Source: a virus. From it: a stretch of DNA of 64,000 nucleotides. This document shows positions 26,653-34,704 of the stretch, piece after piece (positions within the stretch are counted from its first letter, which is position 1; each line of letters begins with the position of its first letter). The stretch is taken from the IMG/VR virus record IMGVR_UViG_3300045009_000924, positions 39,249 to 103,248 of that record; one strand, 5' to 3'. The position numbers and the translations under genes are program-made. The notes beneath the pieces are model-generated. The model had not been told where the DNA came from. It made no database searches and saw only the letters and a list, made by a program, of their open reading frames with translations.

Positions 26653-27457
26653 AGTTTTTTCTAATTACATTTCCAAACTCCGTGATTATTGTGGTTCCGT
26701 CAACATGCTGCTTTGGCGGCATGTGTTTTATAGTCAAAAGTCTTTTTAGCCATCTGTCTGTTCCGTCATATCTTGGCTGGAATTTTGACCTTCCATGGAC
26801 TGCTCTATTATTGTCGATTACCAACAAATCACCAGAACGTAAAATAATATTTTCAATCGAGGAATTTATTGCATCTTTCATCGTTAGTAAAGCAAGGCTT
26901 GCATCTTTTGTTATTCCTTTCATCAATTGCCAATCAAACGTCATTGTCCATCTCAGGTCGCCCAACTTCTCGCCACCGTCTCGCAAAACAGGTGTCAACA
27001 AAGAAAAATTATCGTTTTTTCCATCTTTGAAACTTTCGTCTATTCCTGTTGTGAAATCGGGAAGTTTTAACTGGGATATCGTTTCATCATCAAGTTTTTC
27101 AATTATGTCGTTTACTGAGGCAATTGTCGTGGCAACGGATTCATCACCCCTCATGCACAGTAAAAAAACAAATGATGGCTTGTAGGGATGAAATGCGGTT
27201 TCGGTGTGAAGATATAAATCGTTTTTAGAAGATGTCGATATTTGTTCATATTCAGTTTTCTGCACGGGAACTATATTCTGAATCAGTCTTCCGCCCTGTT
27301 CCTGTTTGTAGGAAATGGGAAATCCACCAAGTATTGCAAAACTCAATAATGTTTCTGTTGCTGTTTTTGTTTGTAAATCATCTATTAGCGGAGTTGCGGG
27401 AGTTGGCGGAACATCGCCAATATCGGAAATATGAAACATGACATAAGACTTGGGCAT
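26645..27457 (-). CDS. Fe(II)/2-oxoglutarate oxygenase, AsnO/VioC (clavaminate synthase-like) type
   Basis: 270 residues. YLHTETAFHPYKP gives the HxE part of the iron triad, the HxE form used by asparagine and arginine hydroxylases. DNNRAVHGRSKF gives the distal His, and the downstream RYDGTDRWLKR supplies the Arg that binds 2-oxoglutarate. Known relatives hydroxylate the beta carbon of free or carrier-bound amino acids (Asn, Arg, enduracididine). It follows RNR and tRNA-Arg on the same strand, so it is probably co-transcribed. The start could also be the internal Met six residues in. The substrate in a phage is unknown. Confidence 0.85.
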   Translation of the reverse strand: MPKSYVMFHISDIGDVPPTPATPLIDDLQTKTATETLLSFAILGGFPISYKQEQGGRLIQNIVPVQKTEYEQISTSSKNDLYLHTETAFHPYKPSFVFLLCMRGDESVATTIASVNDIIEKLDDETISQLKLPDFTTGIDESFKDGKNDNFSLLTPVLRDGGEKLGDLRWTMTFDWQLMKGITKDASLALLTMKDAINSSIENIILRSGDLLVIDNNRAVHGRSKFQPRYDGTDRWLKRLLTIKHMPPKQHVDGTTIITEFGNVIRKNFT

Positions 27458-27502
27458 TTAAAAATTCTATATCATCATTACCCCTGTCTGTTCCACTTCC
27501 AT

Positions 27503-27579
27503 TGGCGCGTCGGGAGGGATTCGAACCCCCGACCTAAACATTAGAAGTGTTCCGCTCTATCCAGCTGAGCTACCGACGC
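27503..27579 (-). tRNA. tRNA-Arg(UCU)
   Basis: A full cloverleaf with acceptor GCGTCGG/CCGACGC, D stem GCTC/GAGC, anticodon loop CTTCTAA (anticodon UCU), T loop TTCGAAT and encoded CCA. It reads AGA, the dominant Arg codon of this phage. Its 5' 23 bases overlap the 3' end of the RNR gene. Confidence 0.95.
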
Positions 27580-29635
27580 CAATAAGACTCTCCCCTGTGT
27601 TGTCTCTTATTAGCTTAATCTCACACGAGTCGGTTGTGCAATAAGCCTCACCGATTGCATCAATGGCGAGCCCTGCATATATTCCAGCAAGGTCGATTGG
27701 GAAAATCTTGGATTTTGCCTCTTCGTATTCCTCTTCGGATATTTGTGTGTAGGGCATCTGGGGGTATATGTGATTGCCCATCGGGAGGAATGACACCGTT
27801 TTGAGCTGACCATCATGCATGTGCAGTATGGCCGGAATGTGCTCTGCTTCTTTTTCGGGGTCAAATGTCACGGTAACAGAAACAGAATTATCAGACCAGT
27901 ATCTTTGTGTCACAACAGCAAGAGCAACTTTTTCAAAGACGGAAACTTCTTTTTCCGCTCTCAATGCATCGGTTTTTATCGGAAAAAAAACAACAGATGT
28001 TGTATCTGGTGATTCTGATGCTGGCTCGACGCGATAGTTCGCCATTTTGAAAAGCTGAAGCATTGGGTCATTGTTCGAGAAGCGAATAGCCCTCATGAAG
28101 TATTTTCCGCCAGACGCCCAATGTACGCCAGGGCTTTCACCAGCAAGAATCGAAACAGTTCCAGATGGCTTAACTGTTGTCATTTTGATTGACTGTCTAA
28201 TTCCAAGCCATTCCGAGTATGTTTCGTCGTAGTGTTTTACTGTCTCATATCCAGAATTGAGCCAATCACGAAGCATTGTCCATCCGTTACTATCAGCAAA
28301 GTTTGCGATTCCCGAAACCGAAGTTCCAATTCTTCTGTTTCTTTGCATTATCGCATTTGTTTCTTCCCAGTGCGTTGGGAGAAGGGTAACTGTTTTTGCG
28401 TAGAGATATGCAAACTTGAGAGTTCGTTTGAAATCGTCTAGATTTTCATGGCGATTTAGGTATGTTTCGACCAGCGTGCAACATTCAAACGACTCAAGAC
28501 TTTGCTCTGCGCACGGATTGTAGCCAGTAATTCTCCAGTCCTTGTTGTTTGGCGGGTCAATTAATCGACCATATTGGCGGGATACATCCATCCAAACAAC
28601 ACCCGGTTCGCCATTTAGAACAATTCCATCAATTATTTTTGAAAAATCAGAACCAACTTTTGCCTCAACCGAGTTATTGGACATCCATGCCCAGCCTGGC
28701 TTTTCGGCATCATATGAATTTCTCTCGGGAAAGCGTTTTGAATTTTTTAGATTCAAAAATTCTTCATCGTCCATTCTTCCGATAAGAAGTTCTGCAGACC
28801 GACGCACATTTCCAGATACGACACAAACACCAATCATGTTTCCCATGTCTGCTATATCGATACGCGTCAACTTTTGACCACTGCGCCCAGAAAAAAGCTT
28901 AATGATGTGATTATGGAGTTTAATCAGTGGGCCCGGTCCAGCGGCAACGCCGCCGAAGGTTTTAATTGGTTGACCGGCAGCACGAATCATCGAATAATTG
29001 AAAATTGGGGCCGCTTGCTCTGGCTTGAGATATGAGTTTATTAGTTTTTCTACAGAATCAACCCACCCCTCTCGACTATCTTCTATTTTTATTATGTCCG
29101 TCGATGGCTGTGGTTCGTAAATAAAAAAATCTTTATCGGCGCCTTTATCATCGAAGCCAACGCCAACCCCAAGCATTGACGCCTCCATCAGAAACACGAA
29201 TGGTTTTGCTGGGTTGTGTTTTGTCATTTCCGATGTGGAAACAAACGCACAGTTCTGGAGAGCGGCAGAATTTCTCTGCTGGTTTACGAGTGGTGTTCCC
29301 ATGACCCAAAGACCACGTCCGGGCGGCGTCCACTTTAAATTAAAAAGTCTGTCATACGCCTCTTTTGCCGAAGCCTGAGCCTTCGCGTCATTCCATGGAA
29401 GACGGTTGAGTTTTGCATGGTCTTTCTGAAGGGAGTACATACCATTGACGACACGTTCGCAAACATCTGCCCACGTTTCCTTGGTTCCGTCATCCTTGAG
29501 GCGTGAGTATGTGCGAAGAAACGTAATTTCTCCGACCGAATTTCCCGCAGCGTCCCTGTAGCCAAAGGGTGGGATTTTTGTTTTGTATCCAGATACAAAA
29601 TCCTCGCTGAGCCTAAACGAAAAAAGATGAGTCAT
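27557..29635 (-). CDS. Class II (adenosylcobalamin-dependent) ribonucleoside-triphosphate reductase
   Basis: 692 residues, close to the about 740 of monomeric RTPR. NSAALQNCAFVST carries one redox Cys, and NPCAEQSLESFECC carries the active-site C-x-E and its partner Cys. VVSGNVRRSAELLIG is typical of the barrel. The C-terminal swinging dithiol is present as C-x4-C followed by EIK, as in the Lactobacillus enzyme. It is followed here by an extra tail of about 18 residues whose last codons lie in the tRNA-Arg gene. It makes deoxynucleotides using B12 and thioredoxin (encoded at 54689). TTAGGAA precedes the ATG. Confidence 0.95.
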   Translation of the reverse strand: MTHLFSFRLSEDFVSGYKTKIPPFGYRDAAGNSVGEITFLRTYSRLKDDGTKETWADVCERVVNGMYSLQKDHAKLNRLPWNDAKAQASAKEAYDRLFNLKWTPPGRGLWVMGTPLVNQQRNSAALQNCAFVSTSEMTKHNPAKPFVFLMEASMLGVGVGFDDKGADKDFFIYEPQPSTDIIKIEDSREGWVDSVEKLINSYLKPEQAAPIFNYSMIRAAGQPIKTFGGVAAGPGPLIKLHNHIIKLFSGRSGQKLTRIDIADMGNMIGVCVVSGNVRRSAELLIGRMDDEEFLNLKNSKRFPERNSYDAEKPGWAWMSNNSVEAKVGSDFSKIIDGIVLNGEPGVVWMDVSRQYGRLIDPPNNKDWRITGYNPCAEQSLESFECCTLVETYLNRHENLDDFKRTLKFAYLYAKTVTLLPTHWEETNAIMQRNRRIGTSVSGIANFADSNGWTMLRDWLNSGYETVKHYDETYSEWLGIRQSIKMTTVKPSGTVSILAGESPGVHWASGGKYFMRAIRFSNNDPMLQLFKMANYRVEPASESPDTTSVVFFPIKTDALRAEKEVSVFEKVALAVVTQRYWSDNSVSVTVTFDPEKEAEHIPAILHMHDGQLKTVSFLPMGNHIYPQMPYTQISEEEYEEAKSKIFPIDLAGIYAGLAIDAIGEAYCTTDSCEIKLIRDNTGESLIGVGSSAG

Positions 29636-29723
29636 AAAGTTTCCTAACGGTGCGAGGTGATATTGTGTAGTCTACGATTGTAACTTATCGAAGAATAGTG
29701 AAATGGTCCAGCGTCAACCAAAT

Positions 29724-30053
29724 TTAATTAATGAAACCCAGTTCTTTCGCTTTTAATAATGGTATTTCTTTTCCTTTTGGATAAACAAGAATTTTTACAA
29801 ATAACCCAGGCCCCACTTCGCGCTGTTCATAAAAATCTTCCTGAATTAAAAAGGTTTGATTTAAATCAAAACTAGAACCAGTGTTGTACCCCCAAATTTC
29901 TTTTAGTGGTTCCGACTCTCCTGTGCAATCTCCGGTTGGGTGCCCACAAACAGGGCATGGTTTTCTTGTGGCCCTATAATATTTCAGTTCACCAATTTCC
30001 TCATATTCGCTTTGTTCCGTTGAAAAACCAGGACTATTGTAAAATGCCGTCAT
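29724..30053 (-). CDS. Small Zn-finger-like phage protein, 109 aa
   Basis: CPVCGHPTGDC (residues about 33-43) is a likely zinc knuckle. The C-terminal half (VGPGLFVKILVYPKGK) is beta-like. Small proteins with this signature are common in actinophages, function unknown. It lies upstream of RNR on the same strand. Confidence 0.75.
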   Translation of the reverse strand: MTAFYNSPGFSTEQSEYEEIGELKYYRATRKPCPVCGHPTGDCTGESEPLKEIWGYNTGSSFDLNQTFLIQEDFYEQREVGPGLFVKILVYPKGKEIPLLKAKELGFIN

Positions 30054-30068
30054 ACTAAATATTTTACA

Positions 30069-30701
30069 TTATATTTCTTGTATTAAAAAGCCAAGAAGGG
30101 ACAACTCTTGTCTCGCATTTGCCAATTGAGCTTCATTCATGTCGTAAAGTGGCTCTTCTTTTAAACATTTTTCCAACATGACTGGCCATTTTGATTGTTT
30201 TAAATTTTTCTCTGGTTTTCTTGGATAAACAAGTAATTCTTTCCAAGTGATTTTTTTGCCAATATCTACGGAATATGGCGCAGCAATCATCGCAGCTGGG
30301 TTTATGTGACCGTCAGAATCAATAGATACATGACTAACCGTTATACACTCACTAACCGGCATTTTTTTGTTAAGAAAAGCATCTGCAAGGTCCATACCAA
30401 GTGTTTTTGTTTTATCAAATGAACAATAACCTTCGGCCACCATGCTTATTGATGTTACCCACCAGTATCTTCTCAATATGGAGCAAAGGTCAATACTTTG
30501 AATAAATCTTTCTTGGATATCTGCTCTAAATAGGTCATTTCTCATTTGACATACAATTGCGAGTTTTGAATTTTGCCATCCAAGAAAATGTGTGGCAACT
30601 TCTTCACCAATACCGAAATCGGAAGTCGCAGTTTCCTTCGCTAATTGGGCAGAGGTCAAAGCGAGAGCCATTTTCCCAAAATCATTGACGTACTCGTCCA
30701 T
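30069..30701 (-). CDS. Hypothetical protein, 210 aa
   Basis: First gene of the - strand block, 15 bases before the Zn-finger gene. Visible features: VATHFLGWQNSKLAIVCQMR and an aromatic/basic stretch ILRRYWWVTS. No family recognised. The AT-rich divergent gap upstream presumably carries its promoter, but no clear boxes are visible. Confidence 0.7.
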   Translation of the reverse strand: MDEYVNDFGKMALALTSAQLAKETATSDFGIGEEVATHFLGWQNSKLAIVCQMRNDLFRADIQERFIQSIDLCSILRRYWWVTSISMVAEGYCSFDKTKTLGMDLADAFLNKKMPVSECITVSHVSIDSDGHINPAAMIAAPYSVDIGKKITWKELLVYPRKPEKNLKQSKWPVMLEKCLKEEPLYDMNEAQLANARQELSLLGFLIQEI

Positions 30702-30797
30702 GATAAAAATACTAAAACACGGAACAAAAAATAAAAGTCAATAAATATTTTAAAATAGTTGCATTCCGGGTCGTGTGTTAGCACTAGGGTGTTGGGC

Positions 30798-31055
30798 ATG
30801 ACAGAAAAAAAATCAACAAACAAAAAATCATCAAAGCCCAAAGCAAAATCTACGCCGTCGGCAAATAAAAAAAGTACGTCTTCAAAATCAAAGACAAAGT
30901 CCCCCAATGCCTCCAAGCCGTCGGTTGCGGTTAGTGATGCAAAATCATCACTATATAATGCGTTGGGCGATGTATCGAGTATTCCGGTTTTTGAAAAGAC
31001 GTCAAACTCGGTTGTTAAATGGTTTGACAAGTTAATTAAAAAACTTCTCGGTTAG
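30798..31055 (+). CDS. Lys/Ser-rich small basic protein, 85 aa
   Basis: ATG 30798 gives MTEKKSTNKK; the longer frame from 30759 lacks a ribosome site. The first 50 residues are Lys/Ser/Pro low complexity, and the last 25 form an amphipathic helix-like end (VVKWFDKLIKKLLG). It could bind DNA or membranes; unknown. Confidence 0.6.
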   Translation: MTEKKSTNKKSSKPKAKSTPSANKKSTSSKSKTKSPNASKPSVAVSDAKSSLYNALGDVSSIPVFEKTSNSVVKWFDKLIKKLLG

Positions 31056-31088
31056 TTTGTGTTTGCCCTGGCGGGGGGCAGCCCAAAT

Positions 31089-31502
31089 ATGACTACCGAA
31101 AGAAGAAAAGCACCACGAAAAAAAATTAAATATATACAAAAAATAGGTTCGTGGGGAAAATACGAATACGTTCATCACCTTGTTTGTGGTCATGTAGAAA
31201 CAAGAAAACGCAAAGCACCGACAAGCGAAATAGCTTGTGTTATATGTTTAAAAACAGAAGAAAAAAAACAAGAAATAAGAGCTTTGTCTCGCATTTCGCC
31301 GCTCATTTCTGGAAACGAAGACTATTTAATTAATGAAGAACTAAAAATAGAAAGAGCAAGAGGTCTTCTCGGCGCCAAATTCGGAATACCGTTAGATGCT
31401 GTTGATATTTCATCAGAATATTTTGATGGAAAGCTTATAATAAGAGGCGCAACAATTTATCTTTCCTCACAAGATGTGGACAAGTTAACAAAAATAAACT
31501 AA
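31089..31502 (+). CDS. Zn-finger phage protein, 137 aa
   Basis: ATG 31089 (MTTERRKAPRKK) follows a G-rich site; GTG 31059 is the alternative. HHLVCGHVE then CVICL gives a C-x-H/C-x2-C zinc site. The C-terminal part (YFDGKLIIRGATIYLS) is beta-rich. It precedes whiB. Confidence 0.7.
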   Translation: MTTERRKAPRKKIKYIQKIGSWGKYEYVHHLVCGHVETRKRKAPTSEIACVICLKTEEKKQEIRALSRISPLISGNEDYLINEELKIERARGLLGAKFGIPLDAVDISSEYFDGKLIIRGATIYLSSQDVDKLTKIN

Positions 31503-31507
31503 CCTTT

Positions 31508-31527
31508 CTCCCATCACGGGAGGAGAA
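31508..31527 (+). promoter_or_regulatory. Hairpin sequestering the whiB ribosome site
   Basis: CTCCC (31508-31512) can pair with GGGAG (31518-31522) across a 5-base loop, covering part of the strong GGAGGAG site just before ATG 31528. It is a short stem, so any effect on translation is conjecture. Confidence 0.4.
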
Positions 31528-31920
31528 ATGAAAAGACAAGAAGATATTGATTTTCGCAATCAAATATCGATTGACCTAGATGTGGAATTGCTTTCAGCAC
31601 CAACTCCAAATCCACCAACAAATGGCGCATGCGCAGGCCACGACGTTTCGATGTGGTTTCCGTATTTTGATAAAGAGCAAGCAACCAATGAAACATACAA
31701 AAAATCACAACAAAATAGCTTAAGAGCAAGAAGAATTTGCTCCGGTTGTGAAAAAAGAATTCCCTGCCTGGCCTACGGTCTACAAAACGAACAATTTGGA
31801 ATTTGGGGTGGTTATACCGAAAGACAGAGAAAATCTCTTAGGCGAAAATTTGGAATTCAATTAGCAAGAAAAGAACCAATAATTAACATTCGGGGAATGA
31901 ATCTAAAATACGATAGATAA
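31528..31920 (+). CDS. whiB: WhiB-family iron-sulfur transcription regulator
   Basis: 130 residues with the four Wbl cysteines (ACAGHD near residue 36, then C-x2-C-x5-C in ICSGCEKRIPC) and the signature GIWGG followed by a basic tail ERQRKSLRRKF. Wbl proteins bind a 4Fe-4S cluster and sigma factor domain 4 to steer transcription. The family is limited to Actinomycetota and their phages (for example TM4), which points to an actinobacterial host. It probably redirects host transcription. It lies 2 bases before the primase-helicase gene, so it is co-transcribed. Confidence 0.93.
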   Translation: MKRQEDIDFRNQISIDLDVELLSAPTPNPPTNGACAGHDVSMWFPYFDKEQATNETYKKSQQNSLRARRICSGCEKRIPCLAYGLQNEQFGIWGGYTERQRKSLRRKFGIQLARKEPIINIRGMNLKYDR

Positions 31921-31922
31921 AA

Positions 31923-33710
31923 ATGTCCATATCCCCTTCAACCCAAACAGCAAATTTTTTGTCGCGCCTAAGTGGTGTTAGGCAAACAAACAATGGTTGG
32001 GTTGCAAGATGTCCATGCAGAAATGACGACAATAATCCATCACTCTCCATAGGTCAGGGAAATGACGGGAGAACGCTCATAACTTGCCATAGGGCAATGT
32101 CATGCAATGCCGAGCAAATATGCAGTTCGGTTGGAATGCGTATTTCTGAATTAATGCCAAATAATGGAGAAAAATTAACAACATTCACCTCAGAAAAAAA
32201 CTTTATTCCGTCGTCTTCTGCCAGCTTCAAAACGGAAAAATCAACATCAAAACCAAAATTTGTTGAATCATACGACTATGTTGACGAGTTTGGGAAACTA
32301 TTGTTTCAAAAAGTTAGATACATTGAAGAAAATGGAAAAAAAACATTTAGGCAGAGAAAACCCGACGGTCATGGTGGTTGGATTTATGCGCTTGGCGAAA
32401 CGCCAAAAGTTTTATACAACCTTCCTTCCGTTTTGGCTGCAAAAGAGGCAAATCAGCCAATTTGGCTTGTGGAGGGAGAAAAAGATGCAAACACTCTTAT
32501 TGACATGGGCATTTGCGCAACAACCATGCCCGGTGGTGCGGGTAAATGGCTTGACATTCATACCGAAACTCTTGCTGGAGCAATCGTTGAAATAGTTGCC
32601 GATAGGGATGATATTGGCATAAAACACGCAAATGATGTTTTGAAAAAACTAAAAGATGCTGGTTGTGATGCAAAAGCATGGGTGTGCCCATCAGAAAAAG
32701 ACATAACCGACCACATAGAAACCGGAAAAGCGGTTGATGAAATAATTCCACTTGAAGAAAGTCAACTCCCACTTTTAACAAATGAAAACAAAGTGCTTGA
32801 ACTTTCACCAGAAGATGTTGTAGTTGGCAAACTAAAAGAACTTTTTGACAGAGATGATTTAAGCGCAAAAGCGAAAATCGCAAAAAGTAATTTAATTATT
32901 GCCACTTCGACGGTATCTTTTGTTCTTGATTCGGGCAGATTGGTTCAATGGAACGATTTTTTGAACGAGTCCGACAAAGACAACTACGAATGGGTCATAC
33001 CTGGGTTGATAGAGAGAATTGAACGAGTGATAGTGGTTGCGGCAGAGGGTGTCGGAAAAACAATGCTGGCAAGACAGGTGGGAATTTTGTGCAGTGCCGG
33101 AATACATCCATTTTCATTTCAGGAAATTCCAAGGATTAGAACACTTTCTGTCGACCTTGAAAACCCAGAAAGAATTATAAGAAGAACATCTCGTTCAATC
33201 GCATTGCAGGCAATGCATCACTCAAAACTAAGCTCTCTTGATGCATTTATTTTGACCAAGCCATCTGGAATGGACCTACTTCACGCGAGAGATAGGGCAA
33301 TATTGGAGGAGGCATTGGACAAGGTGAAACCGCACATGCTGATAATTGGTCCGCTGTATAAAGCATTTGTTGACCCCGGCGGTCGAACATCCGAAGCAGT
33401 GGCCGTCGAAGTAGCGAAATATCTTGACACAATACGCACCATATATAACTGTGCCCTATGGATAGAACACCACGCTCCGCTTGGTTCAAGTTCAACAACC
33501 AGAGATTTGAGACCTTTTGGTTCTGCCGTTTGGTCAAGATGGCCCGAATTTGGCATTTCTCTACAGCCAGACCCAACCATTGTGGGAGAATATGTTTACG
33601 ACATTAAGCACTTCCGTGGAGCTAGGGATGAACGTCAATGGCCATTAAAAATAAAACGCGGAAAACGCTTTCCCTTCGAAGTTGTTGAATGGAATAAAGT
33701 TGTTACATGA
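31923..33710 (+). CDS. Bifunctional primase-helicase (Zn-finger, TOPRIM, RecA-like)
   Basis: 595 residues. The N-terminal zinc domain has CPC near residue 37 and two further Cys near 60-65 (CHRAMSC). TOPRIM motifs are VEGEKDA (about 186) and ADRDD (about 226). The C-terminal RecA/RepA-like ATPase has Walker A AEGVGKT (about 378) and Walker B-like MLIIGPLY (about 475). The layout matches T7 gp4-like or AAA_25/RepA-type phage replication proteins, which unwind the fork and lay primers. The ATG is 2 bases after whiB, and the stop overlaps the next gene by ATGA. Confidence 0.9.
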   Translation: MSISPSTQTANFLSRLSGVRQTNNGWVARCPCRNDDNNPSLSIGQGNDGRTLITCHRAMSCNAEQICSSVGMRISELMPNNGEKLTTFTSEKNFIPSSSASFKTEKSTSKPKFVESYDYVDEFGKLLFQKVRYIEENGKKTFRQRKPDGHGGWIYALGETPKVLYNLPSVLAAKEANQPIWLVEGEKDANTLIDMGICATTMPGGAGKWLDIHTETLAGAIVEIVADRDDIGIKHANDVLKKLKDAGCDAKAWVCPSEKDITDHIETGKAVDEIIPLEESQLPLLTNENKVLELSPEDVVVGKLKELFDRDDLSAKAKIAKSNLIIATSTVSFVLDSGRLVQWNDFLNESDKDNYEWVIPGLIERIERVIVVAAEGVGKTMLARQVGILCSAGIHPFSFQEIPRIRTLSVDLENPERIIRRTSRSIALQAMHHSKLSSLDAFILTKPSGMDLLHARDRAILEEALDKVKPHMLIIGPLYKAFVDPGGRTSEAVAVEVAKYLDTIRTIYNCALWIEHHAPLGSSSTTRDLRPFGSAVWSRWPEFGISLQPDPTIVGEYVYDIKHFRGARDERQWPLKIKRGKRFPFEVVEWNKVVT

Positions 33711-34342
33711 GCGATGATAAAAAAAGAAACACCTCACTGATAAAAACTGCCGAATCAGTACATGAGCGAGATATGCGCATTTTTAAAATGCGCCAAGCCG
33801 GAACTGCGATTTCAGAAATAGCGAGAAGGTTTGGAGTTTCTACACAAACTGTTTCACGGTCGATTCAAAGACAATTAGAAAAAATGAATCGAGAAGCTAT
33901 GCTCGCGTACCCCGAGATATTACGAATGGAGCTAGAAAGACTCGACAATCTTCAGCAGGCACTATGGCCACTCACTCAGCATAGAAGGCAGATAAATGAT
34001 GACGGAACAGAATTACAACTAGAGCCAGACATAAAAGCTGTTCAGCAAGTTTTATCAATCATGGATAAACGTTCAAAATTACTGGGAATAGAGCAAACAA
34101 ATATAAGCGTGCAATTGGATGCGCAAATAAATGGAAATAACGCAATAAGAGCAATGATTGCCGGTCAGCCAGGAATAGAAAAACCAGCAAAAGGATTTGA
34201 CCCCGAATCTGAATCTAAGAAACTTCTTGAACTTATGGCAATAGCAGGAGTTTTACCAGAAAGTACGGTAAAAGCACTAATGTCCCCCAGTGAAGAAATA
34301 ATCGATGGCGAGATAATAGAGCAAGATGAGGAGGAAATTTAA
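33707..34342 (+). CDS. terS: Terminase small subunit
   Basis: 211 residues. The N-terminal helix-turn-helix (AGTAISEIARRFGVSTQTVSR) should bind the packaging site. It is followed by a helical oligomerisation region (RMELERLDNLQQALWPLT) and KRSKLLGIEQTNISVQ, typical of TerS. The C-terminus is acidic. Known role: recognises genome DNA and brings it to the large terminase, which is not in this window. Coupled to the primase-helicase gene by ATGA. Confidence 0.8.
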   Translation: MSDDKKRNTSLIKTAESVHERDMRIFKMRQAGTAISEIARRFGVSTQTVSRSIQRQLEKMNREAMLAYPEILRMELERLDNLQQALWPLTQHRRQINDDGTELQLEPDIKAVQQVLSIMDKRSKLLGIEQTNISVQLDAQINGNNAIRAMIAGQPGIEKPAKGFDPESESKKLLELMAIAGVLPESTVKALMSPSEEIIDGEIIEQDEEEI

Positions 34343-34654
34343 GTGTCAAATAATTCAAACGAAATGTCAAATATAAAAATAGCCATGGACAAAATTTCAG
34401 AAACAATGGAATCGAAAATTCCACTTTCCGTGACCAATGACGGTGGGCCGGCTGATAAACAAGTTTTAATAAGAACAACTGAGCAAGAAAGAGAAAAATG
34501 GAAGATGGCTTCGGAAAAAGACGGCTTAAATCTTTCAGCATGGATTAGAAAACACCTGAACGAACAATCAGAAAAAGTTCTTACCTGTCAACACGAAGTT
34601 GTCAAGTCCTACCCCTGGGCGACAATTTGTGTGAAGTGTCGTCAAAGGTTGTAA
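34343..34654 (+). CDS. Ribbon-helix-helix-like protein with C-terminal zinc knuckle, 103 aa
   Basis: GTG 34343 directly follows the previous stop, with AGGAGGA 8 bases upstream. Residues about 38-75 (VLIRTTEQEREKW, DGLNLSAWIRKHL) match an Arc/CopG-type RHH DNA-binding fold. The C-terminus has C-x-H and C-x2-C that could bind zinc. A transcriptional repressor of nearby genes is possible. Confidence 0.7.
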   Translation: MSNNSNEMSNIKIAMDKISETMESKIPLSVTNDGGPADKQVLIRTTEQEREKWKMASEKDGLNLSAWIRKHLNEQSEKVLTCQHEVVKSYPWATICVKCRQRL

Positions 34655-34704
34655 TAATAATTTAAAAACAATTTCAAATGCACAGAATGGTATTATTGCA
34701 GTAA

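Noticed and set aside
26682-27185. Plus-strand ORF opposite the oxygenase gene
   Set aside because: The minus-strand frame has full oxygenase motifs; the plus-strand protein has no recognisable features.
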